A DNA stretch of 47,727 nucleotides from Caulobacter endophyticus (GCF_003116815.1 NZ_QDKQ01000038.1:1-47727), one strand, 5' to 3'; numbered from the stretch's first letter, positions 17,590 through 26,828 are shown. Program-made: numbers and translations. Notes: a model not told the origin generated them from the sequence alone.

Positions 17590-18747
17590 TCAGGGCTGGA
17601 GCTGGGGGACCAGCCGCCACAGGCGCAGGTCGTGGCGCACGCGGCCGGCCTCGGTTCCGGCCGTCTGGCCGGTTCCCATATAGAGGTCGGCGCGCACCTG
17701 GCCCTTGATCGCCCCGCCGGTGTCCAGCGCCACCACGGCGCGGCGATAGGTCGGGAAGGCGCCGGCCAGCTTGGGAGCGCTGGCGTCGATCCAGAAGAGG
17801 CCGCCCATGGCGTGCTGGCTGGGGTCGACGGCGATGGCGCGGCCGGCCGGCAGCGGCACGTTGGCCGCGCCCGTGGCCTGGCGGCCGTCGTCCGGCAGGG
17901 TCTGGAAGAACACGTAGCGCGGGTTCAGCTGCATGATCCCGTCGGCCCTGGGCCCGCGATTGGCCGCCAGCCAGCTACGGATCGCCTCGCCCGAGGTGTT
18001 GCCGTCGGCCAGCAGGCCCTGGTCGCGCATGACGGTGGCGATGCCGACGAAGGTCTTGCCGTTGTGGGCGGCGAAGGCGGCGCGCACGCGGCGGCCGTCC
18101 GGCAGGGTCAGCATGCCCGACCCCTGGATCTGCAGGAAGAACAGGTCCTCGGGCCGCATCCAGGCCAGGGGGCGATCCAGCGGCGAGGCCTCGATGGCGG
18201 CGCGGTCGTCATAGGGCACGAAGCCGCCGCCAGCGACGCGGCCGACCACGGTCTTGCCCTTCAAGCTCGGGTCGAAGGCGCCGAGATCGAGCATGGCCAA
18301 GTCGGCCGGCCGACCGCGCATCGGCGCGCTGAATTCGGCCGACCGCGACATCCGCGCCTCGTATTCGGGGGCGAAATAGGCGGTCAGCAGGCCCTGGCCG
18401 GGGACGACCTCGGGGCGGAAGTTGGTTTCCAGGAACTGGCGGGCCCGTGCGTCGTCCACGGGACCGGCGGTCTTGGCCCGGCGGCAGACCTCGGCCGTGG
18501 CCGGGTCCTTGGCGACGCCGCAGGTCTCGCGGAAGGCCTGCAGGGCGGCGGCGTGGTCTTCCTCGTTCCAGCCCTGCAGCGCCGAGAAGCTGGCCGGCGA
18601 CGGGGTGGCTGGGGTCGTGGGGCGCGGCGGCGCCGGGTCGGTCGGCGGCGCCGGCGTGGTCGGCGTGACCGGAGGCGGCGGCGCGGTCGTCGTACAGGCG
18701 GCCAGCACCAGGGCGGCCGCCGCGATCGTCAGGACGGAACGCAGCAT
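17590..18747 (-). CDS. mltA: Membrane-bound lytic murein transglycosylase A
   Basis: An outer-membrane lipoprotein that cleaves peptidoglycan to 1,6-anhydromuropeptides. The 385 residues include a lipobox (TIAAAALVLAAC), a Pro/Thr-rich linker (about 20-50), then the MltA domain with GLLTAYFAPEYEAR and the 3D domain YRRAVVALDTGGAIKGQVRAD, where the catalytic Asp resides, followed by DLYMGTG. The ATG at 18747 overlaps the stop of the Tim44-like gene by one base (TGATG) and gives a proper signal sequence; the longer open frame upstream is not used. It is coupled to the smr gene downstream. Confidence 0.95.
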   Translation of the reverse strand: MLRSVLTIAAAALVLAACTTTAPPPPVTPTTPAPPTDPAPPRPTTPATPSPASFSALQGWNEEDHAAALQAFRETCGVAKDPATAEVCRRAKTAGPVDDARARQFLETNFRPEVVPGQGLLTAYFAPEYEARMSRSAEFSAPMRGRPADLAMLDLGAFDPSLKGKTVVGRVAGGGFVPYDDRAAIEASPLDRPLAWMRPEDLFFLQIQGSGMLTLPDGRRVRAAFAAHNGKTFVGIATVMRDQGLLADGNTSGEAIRSWLAANRGPRADGIMQLNPRYVFFQTLPDDGRQATGAANVPLPAGRAIAVDPSQHAMGGLFWIDASAPKLAGAFPTYRRAVVALDTGGAIKGQVRADLYMGTGQTAGTEAGRVRHDLRLWRLVPQLQP

Positions 18748-19349
18748 CAGGCTTCGGCGACCGCGACGCGCACCAGGGTCCAGTTGGGGTCGCGGCTCTT
18801 GAGGTCGCGCTCGAAGGTCCACAGGTCGGCCGTGCGGCGGTCGTCGACCGCCTCGCCGGCGGCGCTGGTCGAGCGCGTGCGCACCTCGGCCAGGATCCGC
18901 ACCACGGCGCGGGCGGTGTCGCCCTGCACCTCGGCGCTGTCGAGATCCATGCGGGGGGCGGCCAGCAGTTCGACGCTCTCGGTGCGTCCTTCGGCCTCGC
19001 GAGCGGCCATGGCGCCTTCGAAATTGGCCATCACGTCGGCGGCCAGCAGCGGCTTCAGGGTTTCGCGATCACCCGCGGCGAAGGCCTTGAGGATCATCTC
19101 GTAGGCGTAGCGGGCGCCCGACAGGAAGCGGGCCGGGTCGAAGTCGGGCTGGCGCGCGCGCAGGGCGGCCAGGCCGGTGGCGTTGACCGGAATCGCCGTC
19201 TCGGCGTTCTCGGGCTGGCGGGCTCCGGCCGGTGCGGCCACGGGGGCGGGCGTATCCTCGGGCTGACGCCCCACCCGGCGACCGAGAGTGGCGTAGAGCT
19301 GGTAGAGGACGACGGCGGCGAGCACCGCGAAGACGATCAGTTCAAGCAC
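18747..19349 (-). CDS. Tim44/TimA-like membrane-anchored protein
   Basis: 200 residues: one N-terminal transmembrane helix (MLELIVFAVLAAVVLYQLYA), an Ala/Pro linker, then a Tim44-like domain from about residue 65 (FDPARFLSGARYAYEMILKAFAAGD to WTLVRVAVAEA). Alphaproteobacterial relatives are the bacterial counterparts of mitochondrial import factor Tim44; their role at the inner membrane is poorly known. It is divergent from secB, an arrangement common in the class. A promoter is visible at 19393-19422. It begins the operon with mltA and smr. Confidence 0.88.
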   Translation of the reverse strand: MLELIVFAVLAAVVLYQLYATLGRRVGRQPEDTPAPVAAPAGARQPENAETAIPVNATGLAALRARQPDFDPARFLSGARYAYEMILKAFAAGDRETLKPLLAADVMANFEGAMAAREAEGRTESVELLAAPRMDLDSAEVQGDTARAVVRILAEVRTRSTSAAGEAVDDRRTADLWTFERDLKSRDPNWTLVRVAVAEA

Positions 19350-19392
19350 GACAAGTTCCGCATCGGGGCCGTCGATTGAGACGACAGCCTTC

Positions 19393-19432
19393 CTATATAG
19401 GCCAAGCGACCGCCCGCGTCAGGCGCCTGACG
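19393..19432. promoter_or_regulatory. Divergent promoter region of the Tim44-mltA-smr operon and secB
   Basis: For the minus strand, CTGACGC (19416-19422) lies about 15 bases before CTATATAG (19393-19400). The -35 lies within a perfect 16 bp palindrome, CGTCAGGCGCCTGACG (19417-19432), whose other arm gives CTGACG pointing at secB. So the two promoters may share back-to-back -35 elements. The secB -10 is not clear. Confidence 0.5.
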
Positions 19433-19514
19433 TTGCACGGCGTTCTCCCGCATGTTAGCAGCGCCGCTCACGCCTAACGGCCGATATGCCGCGCCGAGTA
19501 TGGAAAAACCCTTC

Positions 19515-20009
19515 ATGACCGATACCAACGGCGCTCCGCCCGCCGCCCAGGACGACAACGAAGCGGCCGCCACTGGCATCCGCATCGTCGCCCAGTTCGT
19601 TCGCGACCTCTCGTTCGAAAACCCGCTGGCGCCGGACTCGCTCCGCGCGGCCGCCGAACAACCGGCGATCGACATGGGCGTCGAGATGAACGCCCGCGGC
19701 CGCAACGACGGCCTGTTCGAGGTGGACCTGAAGCTGTCGGCCCGCGCCACGCGCGGCGACCAGGCCGTGTTCCACGTCGAAGTCGTCTATGGCGGCCTGT
19801 TCCACATCGCCGGCGTGCCGGAAGAGGCCCTCGAGCAGGTGCTGCTGATCGAGTGCCCGCGCTTCCTGTTCCCGTTCGCCCGTCGCCTGATCGCCGACGT
19901 CACCAGCGAAGGCGGCTTCCCGCCCTTCCTGATCGACCCGATCGACTTCGCCGGCGTCTACGCCGCGCGCAAGGCCCAGGCCGAAGGCGCGACGATCGGC
20001 AACGCCTGA
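19515..20009 (+). CDS. secB: Protein-export chaperone SecB
   Basis: Cytosolic tetrameric chaperone that keeps preproteins unfolded and hands them to SecA. The 164 residues have an acidic, disordered N-terminus, then the SecB core: [42 protein letters not shown], and [36 protein letters not shown] (key ends [15 protein letters not shown] and [13 protein letters not shown]). ATG at 19515 ([10 protein letters not shown]) is preferred; an in-frame ATG at 19500 would add five residues. It ends in a strong terminator. Confidence 0.96.
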   Translation: MTDTNGAPPAAQDDNEAAATGIRIVAQFVRDLSFENPLAPDSLRAAAEQPAIDMGVEMNARGRNDGLFEVDLKLSARATRGDQAVFHVEVVYGGLFHIAGVPEEALEQVLLIECPRFLFPFARRLIADVTSEGGFPPFLIDPIDFAGVYAARKAQAEGATIGNA

Positions 20010-20036
20010 TCCCAGGTCGACCACCCGAAAACGAAG

Positions 20037-20075
20037 AAGGCCCGGGGCAGCGATGCCCCGGGCCTTTCTTTTTGT
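20037..20075. terminator. Strong bidirectional terminator between secB and the response regulator
   Basis: A perfect 13 bp stem, AAGGCCCGGGGCA (20037-20049) with 20054-20066, a GCGA loop, and a T-rich tract (TTTCTTTTTG) on the secB side. A-rich bases on the left side make it usable for the convergent regulator gene as well. Confidence 0.9.
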
Positions 20076-20088
20076 TCTTCCGGGCTGG

Positions 20089-20775
20089 CTAAGGCTGCAG
20101 CCGGTAGCCGCCCGCCTCGGTGATCAGGATCCGCGCCGTGGCCGGATCGGGCTCGATCTTCTGGCGCAGGCGATAGACGTGGGTCTCCAGCGTGTGGGTG
20201 GTGACGCCGGCGTTGTAGCCCCAGACCTCGGTCAGCAGCTCCTCGCGCGACACCGGCTTGGAGCCGGCGCGGTAGAGGTACTTGAGGATGTTGGTTTCCT
20301 TCTCGGTCAGCCGCACCTTCTTCTGCTTGTCGTCGACGAGCAGCTTGGCCGAGGGGCGGAACTCGTAGGGACCGATGCGGAACAGCGCGTCTTCCGAGGC
20401 CTCGTAGCTGCGCAGCTGGGCACGGATGCGGGCCAGCAGCACGCCGAAGCGGAAGGGCTTGGTGACGTAGTCGTTGGCGCCCGATTCCAGGCCCAGGATC
20501 GTGTCGCTGTCGCTGGCGGCGGCCGTGAGCATGATCACCGGCGCGGTGACGCCGTTCTTGCGCATCAGCCGGCAGGCCTCGCGGCCGTCCATGTCGGGCA
20601 GGTCGACGTCGAGCAGGATCAGGTCCGGCTTGATCTCGCGGGCCTGGCGCACGCCCTCGCCCGCGGTCGGGCACTCAGCCACGGCGAATTCCTCGTGCAG
20701 GGCCAGCTGTTCGGCCAAGGCGCCGCGCAGGTCGTCGTCGTCGTCGATGAGAAGCAGGGTCTTGCGTTGCGCCAT
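20089..20775 (-). CDS. OmpR/PhoB-type DNA-binding response regulator
   Basis: 228 residues: a receiver domain (about 1-120) with acidic pocket LLIDDDDDLR, phosphoacceptor Asp in LILLDVDLPDMDG and the conserved Lys in YVTKPFRFGVLLARI, then a winged helix (about 130-228) with VRLTEKETNILKYLYRAG and THTLETHVYRLRQKIEPDP. It should be phosphorylated by a histidine kinase, but none lies nearby, so it is an orphan in this window and its regulon is unknown. The ATG at 20775 gives MAQRKTLLLIDDD; an ATG four codons upstream is possible. The L,D-transpeptidase gene starts divergently 66 bp away. Confidence 0.93.
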   Translation of the reverse strand: MAQRKTLLLIDDDDDLRGALAEQLALHEEFAVAECPTAGEGVRQAREIKPDLILLDVDLPDMDGREACRLMRKNGVTAPVIMLTAAASDSDTILGLESGANDYVTKPFRFGVLLARIRAQLRSYEASEDALFRIGPYEFRPSAKLLVDDKQKKVRLTEKETNILKYLYRAGSKPVSREELLTEVWGYNAGVTTHTLETHVYRLRQKIEPDPATARILITEAGGYRLQP

Positions 20776-20841
20776 GAGGCGGAACATGACCGCTACGAGG
20801 CCCGGCGCCAAGGGGCGCGGCTTGCGGGAGCGGGGTTTGCG

Positions 20842-21354
20842 ATGATCTTCCAGGCGCATTCTGACGGAACCATCGACCTGGGCGACGGCCGGATCGTGCG
20901 CTGCGCCCTGGGCAAGGCCGGCGTCGTCGCCGCCGCCGACAAGCGCGAGGGCGACAACCGGAGCCCTCTGGGGGCCTGGGCGATCCGCCAGGTGCTCTAT
21001 CGCCCCGAGGTCTATCCGAACGGGCCGAAGACGGCCCTGCCGACCGCTCCGATCGCCCCCGACGACGGCTGGTGCGACGCCCCGGGCGATGCGAACTACA
21101 ATCGCCCCGTGAAGCTGCCCTATCCGGCCAGCGCCGAGCGCATGTGGCGCGACGACGGCGTCTACGACCTCGTCGGGATCCTGGCCCACAACGACGACCC
21201 GCCGGTCCCGGGTCTGGGCTCGGCGATCTTTTTGCACCTGGCGCGGGAGGGCTATCCCGGCACCGAGGGCTGCGTGGCCTTGGCGCGGGCCGATATCGAG
21301 GCCCTGCTGGAGAAGGCCCGGCCCGGGGATGCGATCGGGATCGCCGAGGTCTGA
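20842..21354 (+). CDS. L,D-transpeptidase (YkuD domain) family protein
   Basis: 170 residues consisting of a YkuD-type catalytic domain with the active site LHLAREGYPGTEGCVAL: the His and the nucleophile Cys are present, and TEGC replaces the more common S/T-H-G-C. It begins without a visible signal peptide (MIFQAHSDGTIDLGDG), unlike most secreted cross-linking enzymes. It therefore either uses an upstream start not evident here, exits by another route, or has a cytosolic role. Related short family members are common in alphaproteobacteria. The ATG at 20842 follows GGGAGCGGGG. The gene is divergent from the OmpR-type regulator. Confidence 0.85.
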   Translation: MIFQAHSDGTIDLGDGRIVRCALGKAGVVAAADKREGDNRSPLGAWAIRQVLYRPEVYPNGPKTALPTAPIAPDDGWCDAPGDANYNRPVKLPYPASAERMWRDDGVYDLVGILAHNDDPPVPGLGSAIFLHLAREGYPGTEGCVALARADIEALLEKARPGDAIGIAEV

Positions 21355-21369
21355 CTTTCTCCCGACCTC

Positions 21370-21514
21370 CAAGATGCTCCCCCTGAAGGGGGAGCTGTCG
21401 CGAAGCGACTGAGGGGGAAGTATCCGCTTACCTCGGTGACGGCTTGAAAGTCATCAGGACCTTCCCCCTCCGGCCCTCCGGGCCACCTCCCCCTTCAGGG
21501 GGAGGATCTTGGGG
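21370..21514. repeat. GC-rich intergenic palindromes, type B (two inverted units)
   Basis: TGCTCCCCCTGAAGGGGGAG with CTGTCGCGAAGCGACTGAGG (21374-21420), then the inverted CCTTCCCCCTCCGGCCCTCC and CCTCCCCCTTCAGGGGGAGG (21460-21510). These are the same units as at 4.0-4.2 and 28.4-28.5 kb. They lie between the convergent L,D-transpeptidase and yggS genes. Confidence 0.8.
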
Positions 21515-21529
21515 CGCCCTCTCAAGCGG

Positions 21530-22174
21530 CTACCGCGCCCCGAACAGCGCCGAGCCCACCCTCACCGAGGTCGCGCCGCACGCGATGGCCGTCTCGAAGT
21601 CGTCGCTCATGCCCATCGACAACCTCGCCACGCCATTGCGGGCGGCGATATCGGCCAGCAGGCGGAAGTGCGGCGCGGGGTCCTTGTCGGCGGGCGGGAT
21701 GCACATCAGGCCCTCGATGGTCAGGCCGTAGGTTCCCCGGCACGTCGCCACGAAGGCGTCGGCCTCGCCCGGCGTCACCCCGGCCTTCTGGGGCTCCTCG
21801 CCCGTATTGACCTGGACGTAGAGGCGCGGAGCCTTCCCCAGCGCCTGGATCTCGTCGGCCAGCACCCTGGCCAGCTTCTCGCGGTCGAGGGTCTCGATCA
21901 CGTCGAAGAGGCCCGCCGCGTCGCGAGCCTTGTTGGTCTGCAGCGGCCCGATCAGCCGCAGTTCGATCTGCTCGCGCAGCGGCGTCCAGCGCTCCTTGGC
22001 TTCCTGCACGCGGTTCTCGCCGAAAACCCGCTGGCCTGCGTCGAACACAGGGGCGATATGCTCCCAGGGCTGCAGCTTCGACACCGCCACCAGCTGGACG
22101 GCGTCGGCGGGGCGGCCGGCGGCCTCCACGGCGGCGGCGATGCGGGAACGGATGGAGTTCAGGGCTTCGGACAT
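21530..22174 (-). CDS. YggS/PROSC family pyridoxal-phosphate homeostasis protein
   Basis: 214 residues forming a single alanine-racemase-like TIM barrel that holds PLP but lacks the second domain needed for catalysis; the family balances cellular PLP. The PLP Lys is in LVAVSKLQP; other signatures are FGENRVQEAKERW, LIGPLQTNKAR and SMGMSDDFETAIACGATSVRVGSALFG (end SVRVGSALFG). The ATG at 22174 is embedded in CATG, whose complementary ATG begins the divergent thiE-like gene, so the two start codons overlap. No good Shine-Dalgarno sequence is seen. Confidence 0.95.
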   Translation of the reverse strand: MSEALNSIRSRIAAAVEAAGRPADAVQLVAVSKLQPWEHIAPVFDAGQRVFGENRVQEAKERWTPLREQIELRLIGPLQTNKARDAAGLFDVIETLDREKLARVLADEIQALGKAPRLYVQVNTGEEPQKAGVTPGEADAFVATCRGTYGLTIEGLMCIPPADKDPAPHFRLLADIAARNGVARLSMGMSDDFETAIACGATSVRVGSALFGAR

Positions 22175-22799
22175 GGCGAACCAGGAAACAGGCAGTCTGG
22201 AAGCCCTCTCTAGAACGGCCGCGCGGCTTCGCCCATGGGCCTTTCCGGGCGAACCCCTGCCGCGCCTGCTGTTTTTCACCGATCCGGTCCGGGTTCCCGA
22301 TCCCGAAGCTGTCGCCGAGCGCCTGCCGGCCGGCGCGGGGATCGTCTACCGCCCCTTCGATGCGCGCGATGCGGTCGAGCGCGGCCTGCGCCTGGCGCGG
22401 ATCGCTCACCGTCGCGGCCTGCTGCTGCTGGCGGGCGCAGATCCGCTCCTGGCCGAGGCGATCGGCGCGGGCGGCGTCCACCTGCCCCAGCGCCTGGCGC
22501 CCGGCGCGCCCGGCATTCGCAGCGCCCACTCCTCATGGCGGATCACGGCGGCGGCGCACGATGAAGAGGCGGTGCGGGCGGCGGAAGTCGCCGGAGTCGA
22601 GGCGGTGGTCGTCTCGCCGGCTTTTCCCAGCAGCAGCCCCTCGGCCGGCGCGCCGCTGGGCGTGGCGGGGCTGGCCGCGATCACGGCGGGCGCCGCCCTG
22701 CCCGTCTACGCCTTGGGCGGCGTCAACGCGAAAACCGCCGACGCGCTGATCGGCGCGGGCGTCTATGGCCTGGCGGGGATCGAGGGGTTCGGCGCCTGA
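22173..22799 (+). CDS. ThiE/TenI-like thiamine phosphate synthase family protein
   Basis: 208 residues of a TIM-barrel related to thiamine phosphate synthase. The N-terminal barrel strand is LLFFTDPVR; the middle has GVHLPQR (typically GVHLGQ); later come WRITAAAHDEEAVRAAEVAG (usually S-x-H-x3-E) and VVVSPAFPSSSPSAGAPLG, then LPVYALGGVNAKTADAL. It should couple thiazole and pyrimidine phosphates, though the degenerate loops leave open a TenI-like or degraded function. ATG at 22173 is the only ATG before the conserved fold; its N-terminal 25 residues are not conserved, so the true start could be downstream. Confidence 0.8.
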   Translation: MANQETGSLEALSRTAARLRPWAFPGEPLPRLLFFTDPVRVPDPEAVAERLPAGAGIVYRPFDARDAVERGLRLARIAHRRGLLLLAGADPLLAEAIGAGGVHLPQRLAPGAPGIRSAHSSWRITAAAHDEEAVRAAEVAGVEAVVVSPAFPSSSPSAGAPLGVAGLAAITAGAALPVYALGGVNAKTADALIGAGVYGLAGIEGFGA

Positions 22800-22808
22800 G
22801 CCCGAGGA

Positions 22809-23231
22809 TCAGAACTTGAACGCCGTTTCCAGCTTCACGCGCGGGGCGGGCTCGCGGGTTTCGTTCTTGCGGGCGGCGGCGACCGGATTGTTCTCGCCCA
22901 GGGCCACGGCGCCGCCGACGCGGATCGACGGGGTGACCTTGTAGTAGGCCCCGGCCTGGACGTCCTTCAGCTCCATCTCGCGGCCAACCGGCTGGTCGAG
23001 GTCGAGCTTGAGGCCCCACTTGCCCTTGCGGGCGTCGAATTCGAGGGTCTTCTTGGGGTTCTGCGGGCTGAACGGCGCGCCCTGTGAGGCGGTGAAGTCG
23101 TTCTTGACGGTGAAGTCGGCGGTGGCCGGCGCGGTGCGTGTCTTGGTCTGGGCGTGAGCCATCGAGGCCGATCCGGTAAGGATCAGCGCGGCGGCGCCCG
23201 CCAAGACGAAATGCGTCGCGACCTTCGTCAC
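22809..23231 (-). CDS. NtrZ-like periplasmic regulatory protein
   Basis: 140 residues with a Sec signal peptide (ATHFVLAGAAALILTGSASM ending AHAQ) and a small secreted domain: FSPQNPKKTLEFDARKGKWGLKLDLDQPVGRE, shown by its ends FSPQNPKKTLEFDA and GKWGLKLDLDQPVGRE, then VQAGAYYKVTPSIRVGGAVALG. This pattern matches, from memory, the NtrZ family, a periplasmic protein described in Caulobacter as restraining the NtrY kinase of the NtrYX system. If the family call is wrong it remains an uncharacterised exported protein. The GTG at 23231 is preferred (AGGTGTCGA ahead). No ntrY or ntrX is adjacent. Confidence 0.6.
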   Translation of the reverse strand: MTKVATHFVLAGAAALILTGSASMAHAQTKTRTAPATADFTVKNDFTASQGAPFSPQNPKKTLEFDARKGKWGLKLDLDQPVGREMELKDVQAGAYYKVTPSIRVGGAVALGENNPVAAARKNETREPAPRVKLETAFKF

Positions 23232-23403
23232 TCGACACCTATTCCCCAAAATATCCCCTGCCCGAACCTGATATAGGTACGGACACCCTGAAAGCCGAAT
23301 AAAGGCCTTGGTGCAACGCGGTCAACAGGGCTTGGATCACGCTGATCGTCGCAGGTTACGATTCAAGCGGCGCCTGTGGCGGTCATGTCACGCGATTCCT
23401 GTT

Positions 23404-23430
23404 TTGACGCAGCGCGGCCATGCTATAGAC
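23404..23430 (+). promoter_or_regulatory. Housekeeping promoter of the DUF3576 lipoprotein gene
   Basis: TTGACGC (23404-23410), 11 bases, then GCTATAGAC (23422-23430): an excellent match to the Caulobacter sigma-73 consensus TTGACGS-N10-14-GCTANAWC. It lies about 65 bases upstream of the ATG. Confidence 0.75.
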
Positions 23431-23497
23431 GCGTTCCGGCTGCGGGGGCGCGCCTGGGCTGCGCGCACGCGCCGGCAGATTTTTGGAGCGAGGTACT

Positions 23498-24010
23498 ATG
23501 GCGTTTGAGCGTGGGTCCATGTTGCGCGGCGTCGCCGCCGGCGTGCTGGCGCTGTCGGTTCTCGGCGTGGGCGCGTGCAGCAGCAACAAGCCGCCCAAGA
23601 CCTTCACCAGCCAGAGCGAAGAGCCCGGTTTCCGACCCTTCGGCCTGTTCAAGAAGGCCCCGAAGGCGGCCGCGAGCGAAGGTTCGATCGGCGTCAACGG
23701 CTTCCTGTGGCGCGCGTCGCTGGACACCCTGGCCTTCATGCCGCTGGCCTCGGCCGACCCGTACGGCGGCGTGATCGTCACCGACTGGTACATCAACCCG
23801 GAAAAGCCGGACGAGCGCTTCAAGGCCACCGTCTACATCCTCGATACGCGCCTGCGCGCCGACGGCCTGAACGTCACGATCTTCAAGCAGGCCAAGGACG
23901 CCTCGGGCGCCTGGGCCGACGTGGCCGCCTCCGATCAGACGGCGACCGACATCGAGAACGCCATCCTGACCCGCGCGCGTCAGCTTCGCCTCTCGAACAT
24001 CCGGAACTAA
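23498..24010 (+). CDS. DUF3576 lipoprotein
   Basis: A 170-residue lipoprotein with a signal ending in [10 protein letters not shown] (Cys acylation site about residue 27), followed by a domain with [20 protein letters not shown] and [12 protein letters not shown], hallmarks of DUF3576. Such proteins are found near leuS in many alphaproteobacteria and are thought to sit in the outer or inner membrane; their function is unknown. The ATG at 23498 has GGAGCGAGG upstream and a good promoter. A stem-loop follows the stop, and leuS begins about 200 bases later. Confidence 0.92.
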   Translation: MAFERGSMLRGVAAGVLALSVLGVGACSSNKPPKTFTSQSEEPGFRPFGLFKKAPKAAASEGSIGVNGFLWRASLDTLAFMPLASADPYGGVIVTDWYINPEKPDERFKATVYILDTRLRADGLNVTIFKQAKDASGAWADVAASDQTATDIENAILTRARQLRLSNIRN

Positions 24011-24035
24011 GGGCTCCAGTCCCGTAGGATCCGCG

Positions 24036-24069
24036 CGGGAGCCCCTCGTCTGGCGACAAGGGGCTCCCG
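24036..24069 (+). terminator. Stem-loop after DUF3576 (weak terminator)
   Basis: CGGGAGCCCCT (24036-24046) pairs perfectly with AGGGGCTCCCG (24059-24069) across a 12-base loop. Only a poor T tract follows, so it may attenuate rather than stop transcription toward leuS. Confidence 0.55.
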
Positions 24070-24218
24070 TTCGCATATTTAGACGCGCCCCGGCCGCGAA
24101 ACCGCTTATGCATTGCGGAACGCGCCCATTTTGTTGGAGCGCGCCCGGGCGGGTTGACCGCTCACACTTAACCCTGGCGCGCTCTCGCGCATCGACCGCA
24201 AGCACCTGTCTGGTTTCC

Positions 24219-26825
24219 ATGGCCCGCTACAACCCCAAAGACACCGAGCCGAAGTGGCGCGCCGCCTGGGCGAACGCCAACACCTTCCTGACGCCGATCG
24301 CCCCCGACGCGCGTCCGAAGTACTACGTGCTCGAGATGTTCCCCTATCCGTCGGGGCGCATCCACATGGGCCATGTGCGCAACTACGCCATGGGCGACGT
24401 CGTGGCCCGCTACAAGCGCGCCCAAGGCTTCAACGTGCTGCACCCGATGGGCTGGGACGCCTTTGGCATGCCCGCCGAGAACGCGGCCATGGAGCGCGGC
24501 GTCCACCCCAAGGGCTGGACCTACGACAACATCGCCGCCATGCGCGAGCAGCTGAAGGCCCTGGGCCTGTCGGTCGACTGGTCGCGCGAGTTCGCCACCT
24601 GCGACCCGGAATACTATGGCAAGCAGCAGGCCTGGTTCCTGCGCCTGCTGAAGCGCGGCCTGGTCTATCGCAAGGAAGCCTCGGTCAACTGGGACCCGGT
24701 CGACATGACCGTCCTGGCCAACGAGCAGGTCATCGACGGCAAGGGCTGGCGCTCGGGCGCGGTCGTGGAGAAGCGCAAGCTGACCCAGTGGTTCCTACGA
24801 ATCACCGACTACGCCGACGCCCTGATCGACGGCCTGAAGACCCTGGATCGCTGGCCCGAGAAGGTCCGCATCATGCAGGAGAACTGGATCGGCCGGTCCA
24901 CGGGCCTGCGGTTCAAGTTCCAGTTCGACGGCGAGGCGCCTGACGGCCTGGCCGATGGGCTGGAGGTCTACACCACCCGTCCCGACACCCTGTTCGGCGC
25001 CAGCTTCGTGGGCATCGCCCCCGAGCACCCGCTGGCCGAGCAGCTGGCGGTCGAGAACCCCGACCTGCAGGCCTTCATCGCCGAATGCCGCAAGGGCGGC
25101 ACCTCGGAGGCCGATATCGAGGGCGCCGAGAAGCTGGGCCGCGACACCGGCCTGCGCGTGAAGCACCCGCTGGACCCGTCGATCACCCTGCCGGTGTGGA
25201 TCGCAAACTTCATCCTGATGGACTACGGCACGGGCGCGATCTTCGCCTGTCCGGCCCACGATCAGCGCGACCTGGACTTCGCCCGCAAGTACGACCTGCC
25301 GGTCAAGCCGGTGGTGCTGCCCAATGGCGAGGATCCGGCGACCTTCACGATCGGCAAGGACGCCTATGTCGGCCCCGGCAAGATCTTCAACTCCGAGTTC
25401 CTGGACGGGATGGAGGTCGAGGCCGCCAAGACCGAGGCCGTGGCCCGCATCGAGGCCGCCGGCCAGGGCCAGGGCGCGACCGTCTATCGCCTGCGCGACT
25501 GGGGCGTAAGCCGCCAGCGCTACTGGGGCTGCCCGATCCCGGTCATCCACTGCGAGGCCTGCGGTCCGGTCGGCGTGCCCGAGGACCAGCTGCCCGTGGT
25601 GCTGCCCGAGGACGTCACCTTCGACCCGAACAAGCCGGGCAACCCGCTGGTGCGGCACCCGACCTGGAAGCATGTCGCCTGTCCGTCCTGCGGCGCCTCG
25701 GCCGAGCGCGAGACCGACACGCTGGACACCTTCGTCGACAGCAGCTGGTACTTCGCCCGCTTCACCGACCCGACCGCCGCCGAGCCGATCGACAAGGCCT
25801 GCGCCGACCACTGGATGCCGGTCGACCAGTACATCGGCGGCGTCGAGCACGCGGTGCTGCACCTGCTGTATGCGCGCTTCATCACCAAGGCCCTGAAGGA
25901 CGAGGGCCTGCTGTCGGTGGATGAGCCGTTCGCCGGCCTGTTCACGCAGGGCATGGTCACCCACGAGGCCTACAAGGACGAGGCCGGCGACTGGGTCGAG
26001 CCGTCCGACGTGGTGATCACCGCCGAAGGCAACGTCCGCAGCGCCAGGCACGCCAAGACCGGCGCGCCGATCGTCATCGGCGACATCGAGAAGATGTCGA
26101 AGTCCAAGAAGAACGTCGTCGCGCCCGAGGACATCTTCGAGGCCTACGGCGTCGACGCCGCGCGCCTGTTCGTGATGAGCGACAGCCCGCCCGAGCGCGA
26201 CGTGCAGTGGAGCAACGCCGGCGTCGAGGGCTCCTGGCGCTTCACCCACCGCCTGTGGAACGAGTTCGACAGCCAGCCGGCCGGCGACTTCGCCCATGAC
26301 GACGCCGACGAGGCGGCCCTGGCCCTGCGCAAGGCGGCCCACAAGCTGATCGGCTTCGTCACCGACAGCATCGAGGGTTTCCGCTTCAACAGCGGCGTGG
26401 CGCGCCTTTACGAGTTCCTGAACGCCCTGAAGGCCGCTCCGGCCGTCAATGGGGATGGGACTCCCGCGAGCCAGGGCGTGCTGGCCGCCCGCGCCGAGGC
26501 GCTGGACATCCTGGCCCGCCTGGTGGCCCCGTTCACGCCCCACCTGGCCGAAGAGGCCTGGGCGCGCCTGGGCCGCGAAGGCATGGCGGTCGATGCTCCC
26601 TGGCCCAAGGCCGATCCGGCCCTGGCCGCCGACGACGAGCGCGTGCTGCCGATCCAGATCAACGGCAAGCGCCGCGGCGAGATCAAGGTCAAGGCCGGCG
26701 CGCCGGACGACGAGGTGCAGAAAATCGCTCTGGCGGATCCCGCCGTCATGGCCCACCTTGAGGGCGTCACGGTCCGCAAGGTGATCGTGGTCAAAGACCG
26801 CATCGTCAACATCGTGGCGAACTGA
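24219..26825 (+). CDS. leuS: Leucyl-tRNA synthetase
   Basis: Class I aminoacyl-tRNA synthetase, 868 residues, normal for bacterial LeuRS. The HIGH motif appears as [15 protein letters not shown], the KMSKS loop as [12 protein letters not shown]. The CP1 editing domain has [13 protein letters not shown] and the [19 protein letters not shown] region with the editing Asp (HDQRD). The zinc-like cluster CPSCG and the C-terminal tRNA-binding part ([15 protein letters not shown]) are present. The ATG at 24219 gives [13 protein letters not shown]. lptE follows after 3 bp and holA after another 4 bp, forming a leuS-lptE-holA operon as in other alphaproteobacteria. Confidence 0.98.
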   Translation: MARYNPKDTEPKWRAAWANANTFLTPIAPDARPKYYVLEMFPYPSGRIHMGHVRNYAMGDVVARYKRAQGFNVLHPMGWDAFGMPAENAAMERGVHPKGWTYDNIAAMREQLKALGLSVDWSREFATCDPEYYGKQQAWFLRLLKRGLVYRKEASVNWDPVDMTVLANEQVIDGKGWRSGAVVEKRKLTQWFLRITDYADALIDGLKTLDRWPEKVRIMQENWIGRSTGLRFKFQFDGEAPDGLADGLEVYTTRPDTLFGASFVGIAPEHPLAEQLAVENPDLQAFIAECRKGGTSEADIEGAEKLGRDTGLRVKHPLDPSITLPVWIANFILMDYGTGAIFACPAHDQRDLDFARKYDLPVKPVVLPNGEDPATFTIGKDAYVGPGKIFNSEFLDGMEVEAAKTEAVARIEAAGQGQGATVYRLRDWGVSRQRYWGCPIPVIHCEACGPVGVPEDQLPVVLPEDVTFDPNKPGNPLVRHPTWKHVACPSCGASAERETDTLDTFVDSSWYFARFTDPTAAEPIDKACADHWMPVDQYIGGVEHAVLHLLYARFITKALKDEGLLSVDEPFAGLFTQGMVTHEAYKDEAGDWVEPSDVVITAEGNVRSARHAKTGAPIVIGDIEKMSKSKKNVVAPEDIFEAYGVDAARLFVMSDSPPERDVQWSNAGVEGSWRFTHRLWNEFDSQPAGDFAHDDADEAALALRKAAHKLIGFVTDSIEGFRFNSGVARLYEFLNALKAAPAVNGDGTPASQGVLAARAEALDILARLVAPFTPHLAEEAWARLGREGMAVDAPWPKADPALAADDERVLPIQINGKRRGEIKVKAGAPDDEVQKIALADPAVMAHLEGVTVRKVIVVKDRIVNIVAN

Positions 26826-26828
26826 TCC

